Below are positions 52,782-60,885 of a DNA stretch of 64,000 nucleotides, in pieces. The stretch spans positions 487,751-551,750 of the forward strand of contig NZ_JACHEX010000001.1 of assembly GCF_014201655.1 (NCBI RefSeq). Direction: 5' to 3'. A program made the position numbers and the translations under genes. The DNA comes from Thermosipho japonicus (GTDB taxonomy: Bacteria > Thermotogota > Thermotogae > Thermotogales > Fervidobacteriaceae). Numbering within the stretch: the stretch's first letter is position 1; the number at the start of each line of letters is the position of its first letter. Under the pieces are notes generated by a model, which was not told where the DNA came from, made no database searches, and saw nothing but the letters and a program-made list of their open reading frames with translations.

Positions 52782-54389
52782 ATTCTTAAAGACACTATTG
52801 AAGAAATCAAATCAAAAATTGATATAGTTGAACTTATTTCCCGTTATGTAAGTCTACAAAAAGTGGGAAATAGTTATCGTGGCTTGTGTCCTTTCCACAC
52901 AGAAACAACACCTTCCTTCTATGTAAATCCATCCTTTAAGACATACCACTGCTTTGGCTGTGGAGCGTCTGGGGATGTGATTAAGTTTGTTCAGGAAATT
53001 GAAGGTATACAATTCATGGAAGCATTAAAAAAACTGGCTGACGAAGCAGGAGTAAAAATTGAATACAGCTCATCGAATAGCTTTCAACAGCTATACTTTA
53101 ATTTTTATAAAGAACTTCATAAAGAATATATGGGAAAGTTATTTGATGAAAGAATTGCCCTTGATTATTTATTTTCAAGAGGTTTTAGTGAAGAAGAAAT
53201 AAAGGAATATGAATTTGGTTTTTCACCTATAAATTCTAAAATCCCTCAAAAAATTGCTAAAAAATTAGATATTAAATCCTTGAAAAAATTTGGTTTTTCA
53301 AATCATGATCAATTTGAAGGAAGATTAATAATACCAATTAAAAATGAATATTCAAATGTTATAGCATTTGGTGGAAGACTCTTAGGTGAAGGTCAACCAA
53401 AATACCTTAATTCATATGAAACAGATCTTTTTAAAAAATCGAAAACCCTCTTTTTACTAGATATTGCAAAAGACAAAATTAAAACTGCAGATTTTGCCAT
53501 TATTTGTGAAGGCTATTTTGATGCTATTGCATTTCATAGAGCTGATTTTAAAAACGCCGTTGCAACACTTGGAACAGCCTTTACAAAATTTCACGCTTTT
53601 TCTATTAAAAAACTTACCCAAAATGTTATCTTAGCTTTTGATACTGATAGTGCTGGAGTAAAAGCAGCTCTTCAAAGTATAAAAATACTAATTTCAATGC
53701 AATTTAATGTTATGGTTGCTGGAAAAACAAAAGAAAAAGATCCTGACGAAATTTACAAAACTCAAGGTAGTTCTGGACTATATTCTTTCTTAAAAGAAGC
53801 AATACCAGCTGAAGAATTTATCCCTTATGTTTTAAGCAAAAACTATGATTTAAACAACTCAAATGCAATACCTCTCTATACAAGAGAACTCAAAAACTGG
53901 GAAAAAATATTCGAAAATTTTCCAGAAAAACTTGAAACATTTAGAAAAACTGCTGAAAGGATATCAAAAACGAGCATAGCCGTTTCTGTACCTAAGCCAA
54001 AACAAAAAACTAATCTTCCAACCTTAGATGAAATGGTTATATATTTACTTTTAAACAATCCGAAAGTTGATATAGAACTAAACCTGAAAATATTTAATGA
54101 ACTTACCCAAGAATTCATTAAATCTTTAAAAAATCTTAAGAACTTTTCATTTGAAAAATTGTCCAAAGATTTGCAAAAATATATTGAAAATATATTGAAA
54201 AAAATGGAAAAATTTGAAATAAATGAAGAGTATATAAACACAGTAAAGAAAAAAATTGAAGAAAAAACTTTAGAAAAAAGGATAGAAGAAATAGATAAAT
54301 ATTTAAACTCAGCAACAGATGAAGAAAAAAGGGTGCTTTTACAAACAAGAATGGAACTTGTTAGAAAGCTCAAAAAACTTGGGAGGTGA
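52782..54389 (+). CDS. dnaG: DNA primase (apparent AUU start codon)
   Basis: A primase of 535 residues that makes RNA primers for replication. Conserved primase sequence ([20 protein letters not shown]) lies upstream of the first standard start codon, a GTG at 52863 that has no ribosome site. In frame, the only codons before TGA (52773) are TTA, CTT and ATT; ATT at 52782 stands six bases after GAGGTGA, so AUU initiation is the best reading. The CHC2 zinc site is Cys36, His39, Cys57 and Cys60. The TOPRIM domain has [14 protein letters not shown] and [13 protein letters not shown]. The C-terminal part (from about 400) is Lys/Glu-rich and probably binds helicase. rpoD follows after 7 bp. Confidence 0.93.
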   Translation: MLKDTIEEIKSKIDIVELISRYVSLQKVGNSYRGLCPFHTETTPSFYVNPSFKTYHCFGCGASGDVIKFVQEIEGIQFMEALKKLADEAGVKIEYSSSNSFQQLYFNFYKELHKEYMGKLFDERIALDYLFSRGFSEEEIKEYEFGFSPINSKIPQKIAKKLDIKSLKKFGFSNHDQFEGRLIIPIKNEYSNVIAFGGRLLGEGQPKYLNSYETDLFKKSKTLFLLDIAKDKIKTADFAIICEGYFDAIAFHRADFKNAVATLGTAFTKFHAFSIKKLTQNVILAFDTDSAGVKAALQSIKILISMQFNVMVAGKTKEKDPDEIYKTQGSSGLYSFLKEAIPAEEFIPYVLSKNYDLNNSNAIPLYTRELKNWEKIFENFPEKLETFRKTAERISKTSIAVSVPKPKQKTNLPTLDEMVIYLLLNNPKVDIELNLKIFNELTQEFIKSLKNLKNFSFEKLSKDLQKYIENILKKMEKFEINEEYINTVKKKIEEKTLEKRIEEIDKYLNSATDEEKRVLLQTRMELVRKLKKLGR

Positions 54390-54396
54390 ACTCCTG

Positions 54397-55512
54397 ATGG
54401 CAAAGAAAAAAACTGTAGATTCTTTAGATTCAAAAATTGAAAAACTCATAGCTATTGGAAAAGAAAAAGGCTTTGTTACATATGAAGATATTGACAAGAT
54501 GTTCCCGCCAGAAAAGGCAGATGAGTTTGATGGAAATGTATTAGAAAAAGTCTACGAAGAGCTTGAAAAAAACAATGTTGCAATTACTGAAGAAAGTACA
54601 AACGATGGAATTGAAGATGTAACTTTGGAAGATTTCTTAGAAGAATCTCCAAAGTTTTATGACAATATGGCAACTAAAGACTTAATAAAGATGTACTTAA
54701 AAGACATTGGAAAGATTCCACTTTTAAGTCAGTCAATGGAGAGAGAACTTGCAAGACGCGCACAACTTGGAGATGAAAGGGCAAAGCAAAAATTGGTAGA
54801 ATCTAATCTAAGACTAGTTGTAAGTATAGCTAAAAGATATGTCGGAAAAGGTCTTTCATTCTTAGACCTTATACAAGAAGGTAATGTTGGTCTTTTAAAG
54901 GCCGTTGAAAAATTTGATTGGAAAAAAGGTTATAAATTCTCAACTTATGCAACATGGTGGATCCGTCAGGCAATTACTCGTGCAATAGCAGATCAGGCAA
55001 GAACTATAAGGGTTCCAGTACATATGGTAGAAACAATAAATAAAGTTCAGAAGATAATGAGAGAGTATTATCAAGAACATGGAACAGAAATACCAATTGA
55101 AGAACTTGCAAAATTAATCGGAAAACCTGTAGAAAAAGTTGAGGAAATTCTACAAGCAGCAAAAGAAACAACTTCTCTTGAGGCACCAGTTGGTGAAGAC
55201 GATGATTCAACTGTAGGAGACTTTATCGCAGATGAAACGATCGCTTCACCAAAGAAAGAAGCAATGAGAATGTTAATACGTGAAGAAGTAGATAAAGTTC
55301 TTGAAACATTAAATGATAGAGAAAAGTTGGTTCTTAAAATGAGGTATGGTCTTATAGATGGAAAAGCAAAAACCCTTGAAGAAGTAGGACAATATTTTAA
55401 TGTAACAAGAGAAAGAATTAGACAAATAGAAGTTAAGGCTTTAAGAAAACTAAGACATCCTTCAAGAAGTAGATATTTAAAGCTTTTATTCAAAATGCTT
55501 GATGAATCATGA
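54397..55512 (+). CDS. rpoD: RNA polymerase primary sigma factor (sigma-A/RpoD)
   Basis: A 371-residue housekeeping sigma factor. The N-terminal region 1.1-like part is acidic and helical. Region 1.2 starts at [20 protein letters not shown], region 2 has [20 protein letters not shown] and [20 protein letters not shown] (the -10 recognising helix), region 3 follows, and region 4.2 is [20 protein letters not shown] with [12 protein letters not shown]. The ATG at 54397 follows GGGAGGTGA; an upstream ATG at 54319 is inside dnaG. Coupled to dnaG in the classic macromolecular-synthesis order, without rpsU here. Confidence 0.97.
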   Translation: MAKKKTVDSLDSKIEKLIAIGKEKGFVTYEDIDKMFPPEKADEFDGNVLEKVYEELEKNNVAITEESTNDGIEDVTLEDFLEESPKFYDNMATKDLIKMYLKDIGKIPLLSQSMERELARRAQLGDERAKQKLVESNLRLVVSIAKRYVGKGLSFLDLIQEGNVGLLKAVEKFDWKKGYKFSTYATWWIRQAITRAIADQARTIRVPVHMVETINKVQKIMREYYQEHGTEIPIEELAKLIGKPVEKVEEILQAAKETTSLEAPVGEDDDSTVGDFIADETIASPKKEAMRMLIREEVDKVLETLNDREKLVLKMRYGLIDGKAKTLEEVGQYFNVTRERIRQIEVKALRKLRHPSRSRYLKLLFKMLDES

Positions 55513-55516
55513 AATT

Positions 55517-55545
55517 TTACCGCACATATTGTGCGGTAATTTATT
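55517..55545 (+). terminator. Probable terminator after rpoD
   Basis: A 10-bp stem (55517-55526 with 55530-55539) and a 3-nt loop are followed by TTTATT. The T tract is short, so termination may be partial. Confidence 0.7.
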
Positions 55546-55558
55546 AGGGTGATACGTT

Positions 55559-58123
55559 ATGATAAAAATAGCCTTTAGAAACTTCTTTTCAAATTTTAAA
55601 CTCTCTTTGCTTGTAATACTTGGAAGTATGATCGCAACAATGTTGGTTGTTGGAGCTCTTTCATTGAACGATTCTGTAAATAGCTGGTTTAATTCTAAAT
55701 TAAGAAATAATTTTGGAAATATAGACATTGTTGCAAAAGATAAAAGTGATACATTCTTTTTTCCAAAAACACTAAATGTGGAACAAGTAGAAAAATATCT
55801 TAATAAATATAAAAATGAAGGTGTTGTAAAAGATTTCGTCTTTACCTATCTGGTGTCTTCAAGAATAAAACATAATGGCAATTTTTATGATATTTTTGCC
55901 ATCGGTTATGATGAAAAAATAAAGGAATTTTCAAAAAAAGATATAGATGGAATCATTTTATCTAGTGATCTTGCAAAAACTCTAAACATAACACAAGGCG
56001 ACACAATAACAATCATAACTCCAAGCGGAAGTAAAGAATTAAAAATTGATCACATTGGACTTGAAGAATTTAACTTCCGTGGAGAAACTGGTATGACAAA
56101 TGGTAGTATTTTTATTCCAAAAGACTTGATGCTGAATCTAAGAATGTACACATATAACGCTCCAAATACTGTCTTTATATCATTAAATCTTGATTTAAAA
56201 AAGCATCTAGAATTTTCTGAAAAGCTCTCTAAAGACCTTGATCTAAGAACCACTCCAACCAAATATAACTTGAAATACTCACCATTAAATAAAGTTATAG
56301 GCTATCTATTTCTTGGATTCAGTGGATTTTCTATACTAAGCAGCTTTTTATTCATATCAAACTTTTTCGGTGTACTTGCTGAAGATCGAAGAAAAACACT
56401 TGGAACTTTACGAGCATTGGGACTTTCAAAGAAAAAAAGTGGTATTATCCTTTTTTTGGAAGGATTGATGTATATAATCTCTTCTTCAATTGTTGGAGCA
56501 CTACTTGGAATTATTTTTGGTAGGTACCTGCTCTCTTTTGTAAATAACCTTCCAAATATTGCATCATCAGACACAACTATTGCTGAAAAAATTCCATACG
56601 TGATAACATATAAATCAATTTTCCTTGGGATTTTAATTTCAATTATTTTACCAATAATATTATTAATTACTAGAAGCATTTCATTTTCTAAAATTCCACC
56701 AGTCGTTCTTCTCTCAGAAGAACAAATACTACCTAAAAAAAGATGGGTATTTATATTAGCATTTTTAATCGTTGTAGCTTTCTTTTTTATTAATCCACTT
56801 TATTCACTGTCTGTGCTAATAATCTTAATATCTGTTTTCTTTAAAAAAAGTTATGTGCAACTTCTTGCGGGAGTCCTTTCCATTCTCACCATTTACAACA
56901 AAATAGGGACGGGAGAAAGATGGGATTATCTTGCAAGATCAGGAATATTTTTAGCGGCAAGTGTAGTAATAATATTTTCCATTCTTCCTTTAATAAAAAA
57001 CGTTATTAGAAAATTCTATAGCCTTTCAAACATACTTGCAATTTCATACATTGAAAAACAAAAAATGAGAAACTACATAGTATTCTTTGTCTATGCAATA
57101 ATAACTCTTGTAATACTTTTAACAGCTGTTATTCCAAGTAGCGTTTTTAATTATGTTGACAAAAAACTTGATAGCGGAATTGTAGGTTATAACTTTTTAA
57201 TTATAGAAAACCCATTAAAAAGTTTTTTCAAAACAGATTACTACGAAACAGATGAAAATTTTAAATCAATGTTTGAAAACCTTGTAAAAATACAACTTGT
57301 AAACGCAAAACTTGATAATAGAAATCTTACGATTATACTTGCAAAAAGCGGCATTGAAAAATCTTTAAAAATTGAAAATGTAAAAGTTAATGACTTATCT
57401 TTAAAGGAAGGAATAGCAAATAAAGAAATCTTTTCTAAGGATTCAACCTATACTTTTTTGATAAAAGGAATACTGCCAGGTATAAGTGCCAGATTTTACG
57501 AAAATTTTAAAGTAGTCGATACTTTTGATCCCAAAAATGTTATAGTCCCATTCGATGGAATATTTGTTTACGATAAAAAGGTATCTGGTGCCCTACAAGG
57601 ATATGCCGGGGTTGTAAAAGATGAATACGTAAATCAAGCTAAAAATACAATATATGAAAAATTCGATGCCCCATTATATGTTACTGAAGAGCTTAATAAA
57701 GTATTCTTGAGTATAAAATACTTTATAAATGTCGCTGTACAACTATTTTATTTTGGTTTTATAAGCGGCTTTTCTGGACTTACAATTCTTAGCCTAAAGA
57801 ACGTATATGAAAGAAAAAGAATAATAGGTTCTCTAAAAGCTTTGGGAGTAAATAGAAAAACTATTTTTTCATTCTTTATTACCGAAGCATTTTTAATAGT
57901 TACTATTGCTATATTAACAGCAATAATTACAACATTCTTCATTACCATGGATTTAACTACTATGATCTCAAGCGAATTACCTGACTTTTCAATAACTATC
58001 CCATGGATTCAAATAATTGAAATAATTGCAGGTATTTACTTAATTACAAGTATATTTACAATTTATCCTGCAAACCTTGCACAAAAAATAAGTCCTGCCG
58101 AAGCTATAAGGGTTTTTGATTAA
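55559..58123 (+). CDS. Large FtsX/MacB-type ABC transporter permease
   Basis: An 854-residue membrane protein with two FtsX-like units. Helix 1 (about 13-36; LLVILGSMIATMLVVGALSL) is followed by a large extracytoplasmic domain (about 40-245), then helices around 250-275, 298-325 and 350-372 (FLFISNFFGVLAEDRRKTLG, LRALGLSKKKSGIILFLEGL). A second set begins near 395, with another outer domain at about 540-705 and the final helices near 715, 765 and 815 (LKALGVNRKTIFSFFITEAF). Ends in the typical PAEAIRVFD motif. Such proteins move or extract lipids or lipoproteins with a separate ATPase; none is encoded nearby. Start: ATG after AGGGTGATACG. Confidence 0.87.
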   Translation: MIKIAFRNFFSNFKLSLLVILGSMIATMLVVGALSLNDSVNSWFNSKLRNNFGNIDIVAKDKSDTFFFPKTLNVEQVEKYLNKYKNEGVVKDFVFTYLVSSRIKHNGNFYDIFAIGYDEKIKEFSKKDIDGIILSSDLAKTLNITQGDTITIITPSGSKELKIDHIGLEEFNFRGETGMTNGSIFIPKDLMLNLRMYTYNAPNTVFISLNLDLKKHLEFSEKLSKDLDLRTTPTKYNLKYSPLNKVIGYLFLGFSGFSILSSFLFISNFFGVLAEDRRKTLGTLRALGLSKKKSGIILFLEGLMYIISSSIVGALLGIIFGRYLLSFVNNLPNIASSDTTIAEKIPYVITYKSIFLGILISIILPIILLITRSISFSKIPPVVLLSEEQILPKKRWVFILAFLIVVAFFFINPLYSLSVLIILISVFFKKSYVQLLAGVLSILTIYNKIGTGERWDYLARSGIFLAASVVIIFSILPLIKNVIRKFYSLSNILAISYIEKQKMRNYIVFFVYAIITLVILLTAVIPSSVFNYVDKKLDSGIVGYNFLIIENPLKSFFKTDYYETDENFKSMFENLVKIQLVNAKLDNRNLTIILAKSGIEKSLKIENVKVNDLSLKEGIANKEIFSKDSTYTFLIKGILPGISARFYENFKVVDTFDPKNVIVPFDGIFVYDKKVSGALQGYAGVVKDEYVNQAKNTIYEKFDAPLYVTEELNKVFLSIKYFINVAVQLFYFGFISGFSGLTILSLKNVYERKRIIGSLKALGVNRKTIFSFFITEAFLIVTIAILTAIITTFFITMDLTTMISSELPDFSITIPWIQIIEIIAGIYLITSIFTIYPANLAQKISPAEAIRVFD

Positions 58124-58150
58124 TGAAACACATTTTTTACATTAAAAAAA

Positions 58151-58179
58151 TTGACACAGTAAAAACAAAAGTGTAAAAT
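58151..58179 (+). promoter_or_regulatory. Near-consensus sigma-A promoter of rpmB
   Basis: TTGACA (58151-58156) and TAAAAT (58174-58179) are 17 bp apart. It is the closest match to consensus in the window. Confidence 0.85.
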
Positions 58180-58239
58180 ATAGTTTGTGTCAGAGTAGAT
58201 AATTAATAATTATTAAATAGAAGAAAGGGGAGGAGCAAA

Positions 58240-58449
58240 ATGGCAAAATGTCAAATTTGCGGAAAAGGACCCGTTTCCGGAAAGAACGTATCGCATTCAA
58301 ACAGAAGAACAAATAGATGGTTCAGACCAAACTTACAAAAAGTAAGAGTCTTAAGAGAAGATGGAACAGTAAAAAGAATGTGGGTTTGTACCGACTGTCT
58401 AAGCGCAGGAAAGGTAAAAAGATACGTCAGCAAATCAATCGAAGCATAA
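58240..58449 (+). CDS. rpmB: 50S ribosomal protein L28 (zinc-ribbon form)
   Basis: A 69-residue large-subunit protein. It begins [20 protein letters not shown] and has the [16 protein letters not shown] core. Two CxxC pairs (Cys4/Cys7 and Cys52/Cys55 in [11 protein letters not shown]) form the zinc-binding C+ version, rather than the zinc-free paralogue made during zinc shortage. Start: ATG after GGGGAGGAGC. It has a strong promoter and is followed by a hairpin that overlaps the next gene's ribosome site. Confidence 0.96.
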   Translation: MAKCQICGKGPVSGKNVSHSNRRTNRWFRPNLQKVRVLREDGTVKRMWVCTDCLSAGKVKRYVSKSIEA

Positions 58450-58451
58450 TG

Positions 58452-58479
58452 AAGCGGGGGGACCCGCTTTGTTTTTTTT
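58452..58479 (+). terminator. Terminator of rpmB overlapping the next ribosome site
   Basis: AAGCGGG (58452-58458) and CCCGCTT (58463-58469) form a 7-bp stem with loop GGGA, followed by eight T. The stem and loop contain the GGGGGGA that serves as ribosome site for the 115-residue gene. Confidence 0.85.
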
Positions 58480-58816
58480 GTATAGACTAGCTTTAATCAT
58501 AATATTTATTATTTCAACACTAATTGTTGCCTACCTTTTGACTCTCCCCATCAATATTATCCCTTTATTATTAATCACTTTATCATACTCAGCTATATTA
58601 GTGCTTTTTTTAGAAGCAATAACTTACAAGTTTGAAATAGATGATAAATTCATTATATTTAAAAGCATATTTTATAAAAAAAGATTTGAGATAAGTAAAA
58701 TAGAATCTTTTCAGATTTCCTTTTTTTGTGTTAAAATAAGGTCTGAAGGAAAAAAATACACATTTTTGCCATTGGGGGGATGGGTACGGAAAGTAGAAGA
58801 ACGTTTGCGGAAATAA
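58469..58816 (+). CDS. Small two-helix membrane protein of unknown function
   Basis: A 115-residue protein of no family known to me. Two hydrophobic helices (about residues 5-27 and 30-50) are followed by a basic cytoplasmic part (FEIDDKFIIFKSIFYKKRFE, KIESFQISFFCVKIRSEGKK) that looks like a small beta domain, similar in outline to PH-like bacterial membrane proteins. The start TTG (58469) follows GGGGGGA; a second TTG (58478) is possible. The start lies within the rpmB terminator, and the end overlaps alr by 37 bp, so translation of the two is probably coupled. Confidence 0.65.
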   Translation: MFFLYRLALIIIFIISTLIVAYLLTLPINIIPLLLITLSYSAILVLFLEAITYKFEIDDKFIIFKSIFYKKRFEISKIESFQISFFCVKIRSEGKKYTFLPLGGWVRKVEERLRK

Positions 58817-59874
58817 ATATAAATAACTATATTGATAATCTTAAATACTTTCAAAAAAAATGTAACCCGGCAAAGGTAATGCCCGTTATAAAAGCTAACG
58901 CCTACGGGCACGGTGCAGTAATGTTAGCAAAAGCTGCAGAAAAAATGGGGATTGATTATCTTGCAGTTGCATTTTTGGAAGAAGCATTAATTTTAAGAAA
59001 AAATGGGATAAATACCAATATTCTAGTTTTTAACTATCTGGATAAAGACTTTGTTCCCATTGCAGCTGATAATAATATTACAATTACAATAATTTCAAAT
59101 GAGCAGGTTGAAGAATATAAGGATTTAATCAAAAAGCCAAAGGTTCATATAAATATAGATACCGGTATGAATAGAGTTGGAATTGAGCCAAAAGATGCTA
59201 TGAAAGTTTACGAAAAATTAATTTCATATGGATTTAAAGTTGAAGGTGCATACACACATTTTGCCGTAGCAGACTCTTTAAAGAAAGAAGATATTGAATT
59301 TACAAAAAAACAATATGAAAAATTTTTAGAGGTTGATTTACCTGTTAAAATAAAGCATACAAATAACAGTGCTGCCTCATTATCGGGAATCATATCTTGT
59401 GGAAATTATGTAAGAATAGGTATTGCAAGTTATGGCTTAATGCCAAGCAATCAAGTAAAAGATGAAAATTTAAAACCAGTTTTGACGTGGAAAAGTGTCG
59501 TATCTCACGTAAAAACACTGAAAAAAGGTGAAACCGTAAGCTATGGAAGAACATTTACTGCACCTTATGATATGAAAGTAGCAACCATACCTGTAGGATA
59601 TGCAGATGGATACTGGAGACATCTTTCAAATAATGGGGAAGTACTGATAAATGGAAAAAGAAGAAAAATTTTGGGAAGGGTTTGTATGGATCAATTTGTT
59701 GTAGAAGCAGATGATGAGGTTAAAATAGGCGATGAAGTAATTCTAATAGGAAGACAGGGAAATGAATTTATCAGCGCAGAAGAAATTGCTGATAAGGTTG
59801 GAACCATAAACTATGAGGTTACCTGCAGAATTTCAGAAAGGGTGCCTAGAATTTACAAAGGGGTGGAATTTTGA
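58780..59874 (+). CDS. alr: Alanine racemase
   Basis: A 364-residue PLP enzyme that makes D-alanine for peptidoglycan. The PLP lysine is in MPVIKANAYGHGAVMLAKAA; the second catalytic residue is the tyrosine in GETVSYGRTFTAPYD; NIDTGMNRVGIEP, HFAVADS and GRVCMDQFVVEADDEV are further family motifs. The only standard start upstream is ATG 58780, directly after GGGGGG, which is too close to act as a normal ribosome site; coupling to the overlapping upstream gene may help. A YhaM-like gene overlaps the stop by 4 bp. Confidence 0.95.
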   Translation: MGTESRRTFAEININNYIDNLKYFQKKCNPAKVMPVIKANAYGHGAVMLAKAAEKMGIDYLAVAFLEEALILRKNGINTNILVFNYLDKDFVPIAADNNITITIISNEQVEEYKDLIKKPKVHINIDTGMNRVGIEPKDAMKVYEKLISYGFKVEGAYTHFAVADSLKKEDIEFTKKQYEKFLEVDLPVKIKHTNNSAASLSGIISCGNYVRIGIASYGLMPSNQVKDENLKPVLTWKSVVSHVKTLKKGETVSYGRTFTAPYDMKVATIPVGYADGYWRHLSNNGEVLINGKRRKILGRVCMDQFVVEADDEVKIGDEVILIGRQGNEFISAEEIADKVGTINYEVTCRISERVPRIYKGVEF

Positions 59875-60884
59875 AGTTACCTAAAGAACTGATCGAAAAA
59901 TTTAGAGAACCTTATATCTCAGAACTTGAAAATTACATAAATTCAAAAGTTGAAACAATAGTAAAGGTAAAAAGTAAAAGACTTTTAGAAACTAAAAATG
60001 GGCAAAAATATTTACTTTTAACATTTGAAGACAAAACGGGTATACTTAGGGCCATTGACTGGTTTAATGCAGAAAAAAATGATGCTAAAATAAACGTTGG
60101 AAATGTTGTAAGGACACAAGGAAAGGTAGTAATATACGATGGAAGAATACAATTAAACATTTTAGAAGATTCAAATATCATTGTTCTCAATGAAGATGAA
60201 TACAACATTGAAAGATTTGTATCGGAATCTAAGATGTCCTCAGAAAGTGCCAAAACTAAAATCAGTTATTTCATTGATACAATAAAAAATGATACTCTAA
60301 AAAAATTACTAATAGAAATATTTAAAAATGATGAAAATTTATCAGAAGCATTTATGAGTGCACCTGCAGGACTTAGAGTTCACCACAATTATGTAGGTGG
60401 TCTTGCAGAGCATAGTATAACAGTTGCTAGTATATGTGAAAATGTATCAAAAATATACACATGGCTTGATAGAGATCTTCTAATAACAGGTGCTTTATTA
60501 CATGACATTGGAAAAATATACGACTATGAAATATCTTCACATGGTATTGAGCTAACACAAAAAGGAGAATTAATTGGTCATATCGTAAGTGGATTTGATA
60601 TAGTAAAGGAAAAATTGAATAAAATAAATGCTAGCAGTGAGCTTTCAGAAAAGCTACTACATATGATACTCTCTCACCACGGTGAGCTTGAATGGGGTTC
60701 TCCAGTTCTACCAAAGACTCCAGAAGCTTATGTACTGCATATGATTGAAAACATGGATTCAAAATTAAACAGGATGCATAACATCAAAGAAAGAGAACTT
60801 GAAATAAACCCAGAAAAAATCTGGAGTGATTTTGATCCAAGTCTTGGAAGAAGAATCTTATTAAAACACGATGAGAGGGGTTAA
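59871..60884 (+). CDS. 3'-5' exoribonuclease YhaM-like (OB fold plus HD domain)
   Basis: A 337-residue nuclease candidate. An N-terminal OB-fold (about residues 25-110; YLLLTFEDKTGILRAIDWFN, VRTQGKVVIYDGRIQLNIL) probably binds nucleic acid. The HD domain follows: HHNYVGGLAEHSITVASICE, then ALLHDIGKIYDYEI with the His-Asp pair, and MILSHHGELEWGSP. This arrangement matches YhaM of Bacillus, a manganese-dependent exonuclease. Start: TTG overlapping the alr stop, after GGGGTGGA. topA begins 1 bp after its stop. Confidence 0.88.
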   Translation: MKLPKELIEKFREPYISELENYINSKVETIVKVKSKRLLETKNGQKYLLLTFEDKTGILRAIDWFNAEKNDAKINVGNVVRTQGKVVIYDGRIQLNILEDSNIIVLNEDEYNIERFVSESKMSSESAKTKISYFIDTIKNDTLKKLLIEIFKNDENLSEAFMSAPAGLRVHHNYVGGLAEHSITVASICENVSKIYTWLDRDLLITGALLHDIGKIYDYEISSHGIELTQKGELIGHIVSGFDIVKEKLNKINASSELSEKLLHMILSHHGELEWGSPVLPKTPEAYVLHMIENMDSKLNRMHNIKERELEINPEKIWSDFDPSLGRRILLKHDERG

Positions 60885-60885
60885 T

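Noticed and set aside
52782-54389. dnaG as a truncated pseudogene starting at GTG 52863
   Set aside because: The conserved N terminus is fully encoded upstream in frame with a good ribosome site; only the start codon is unusual.
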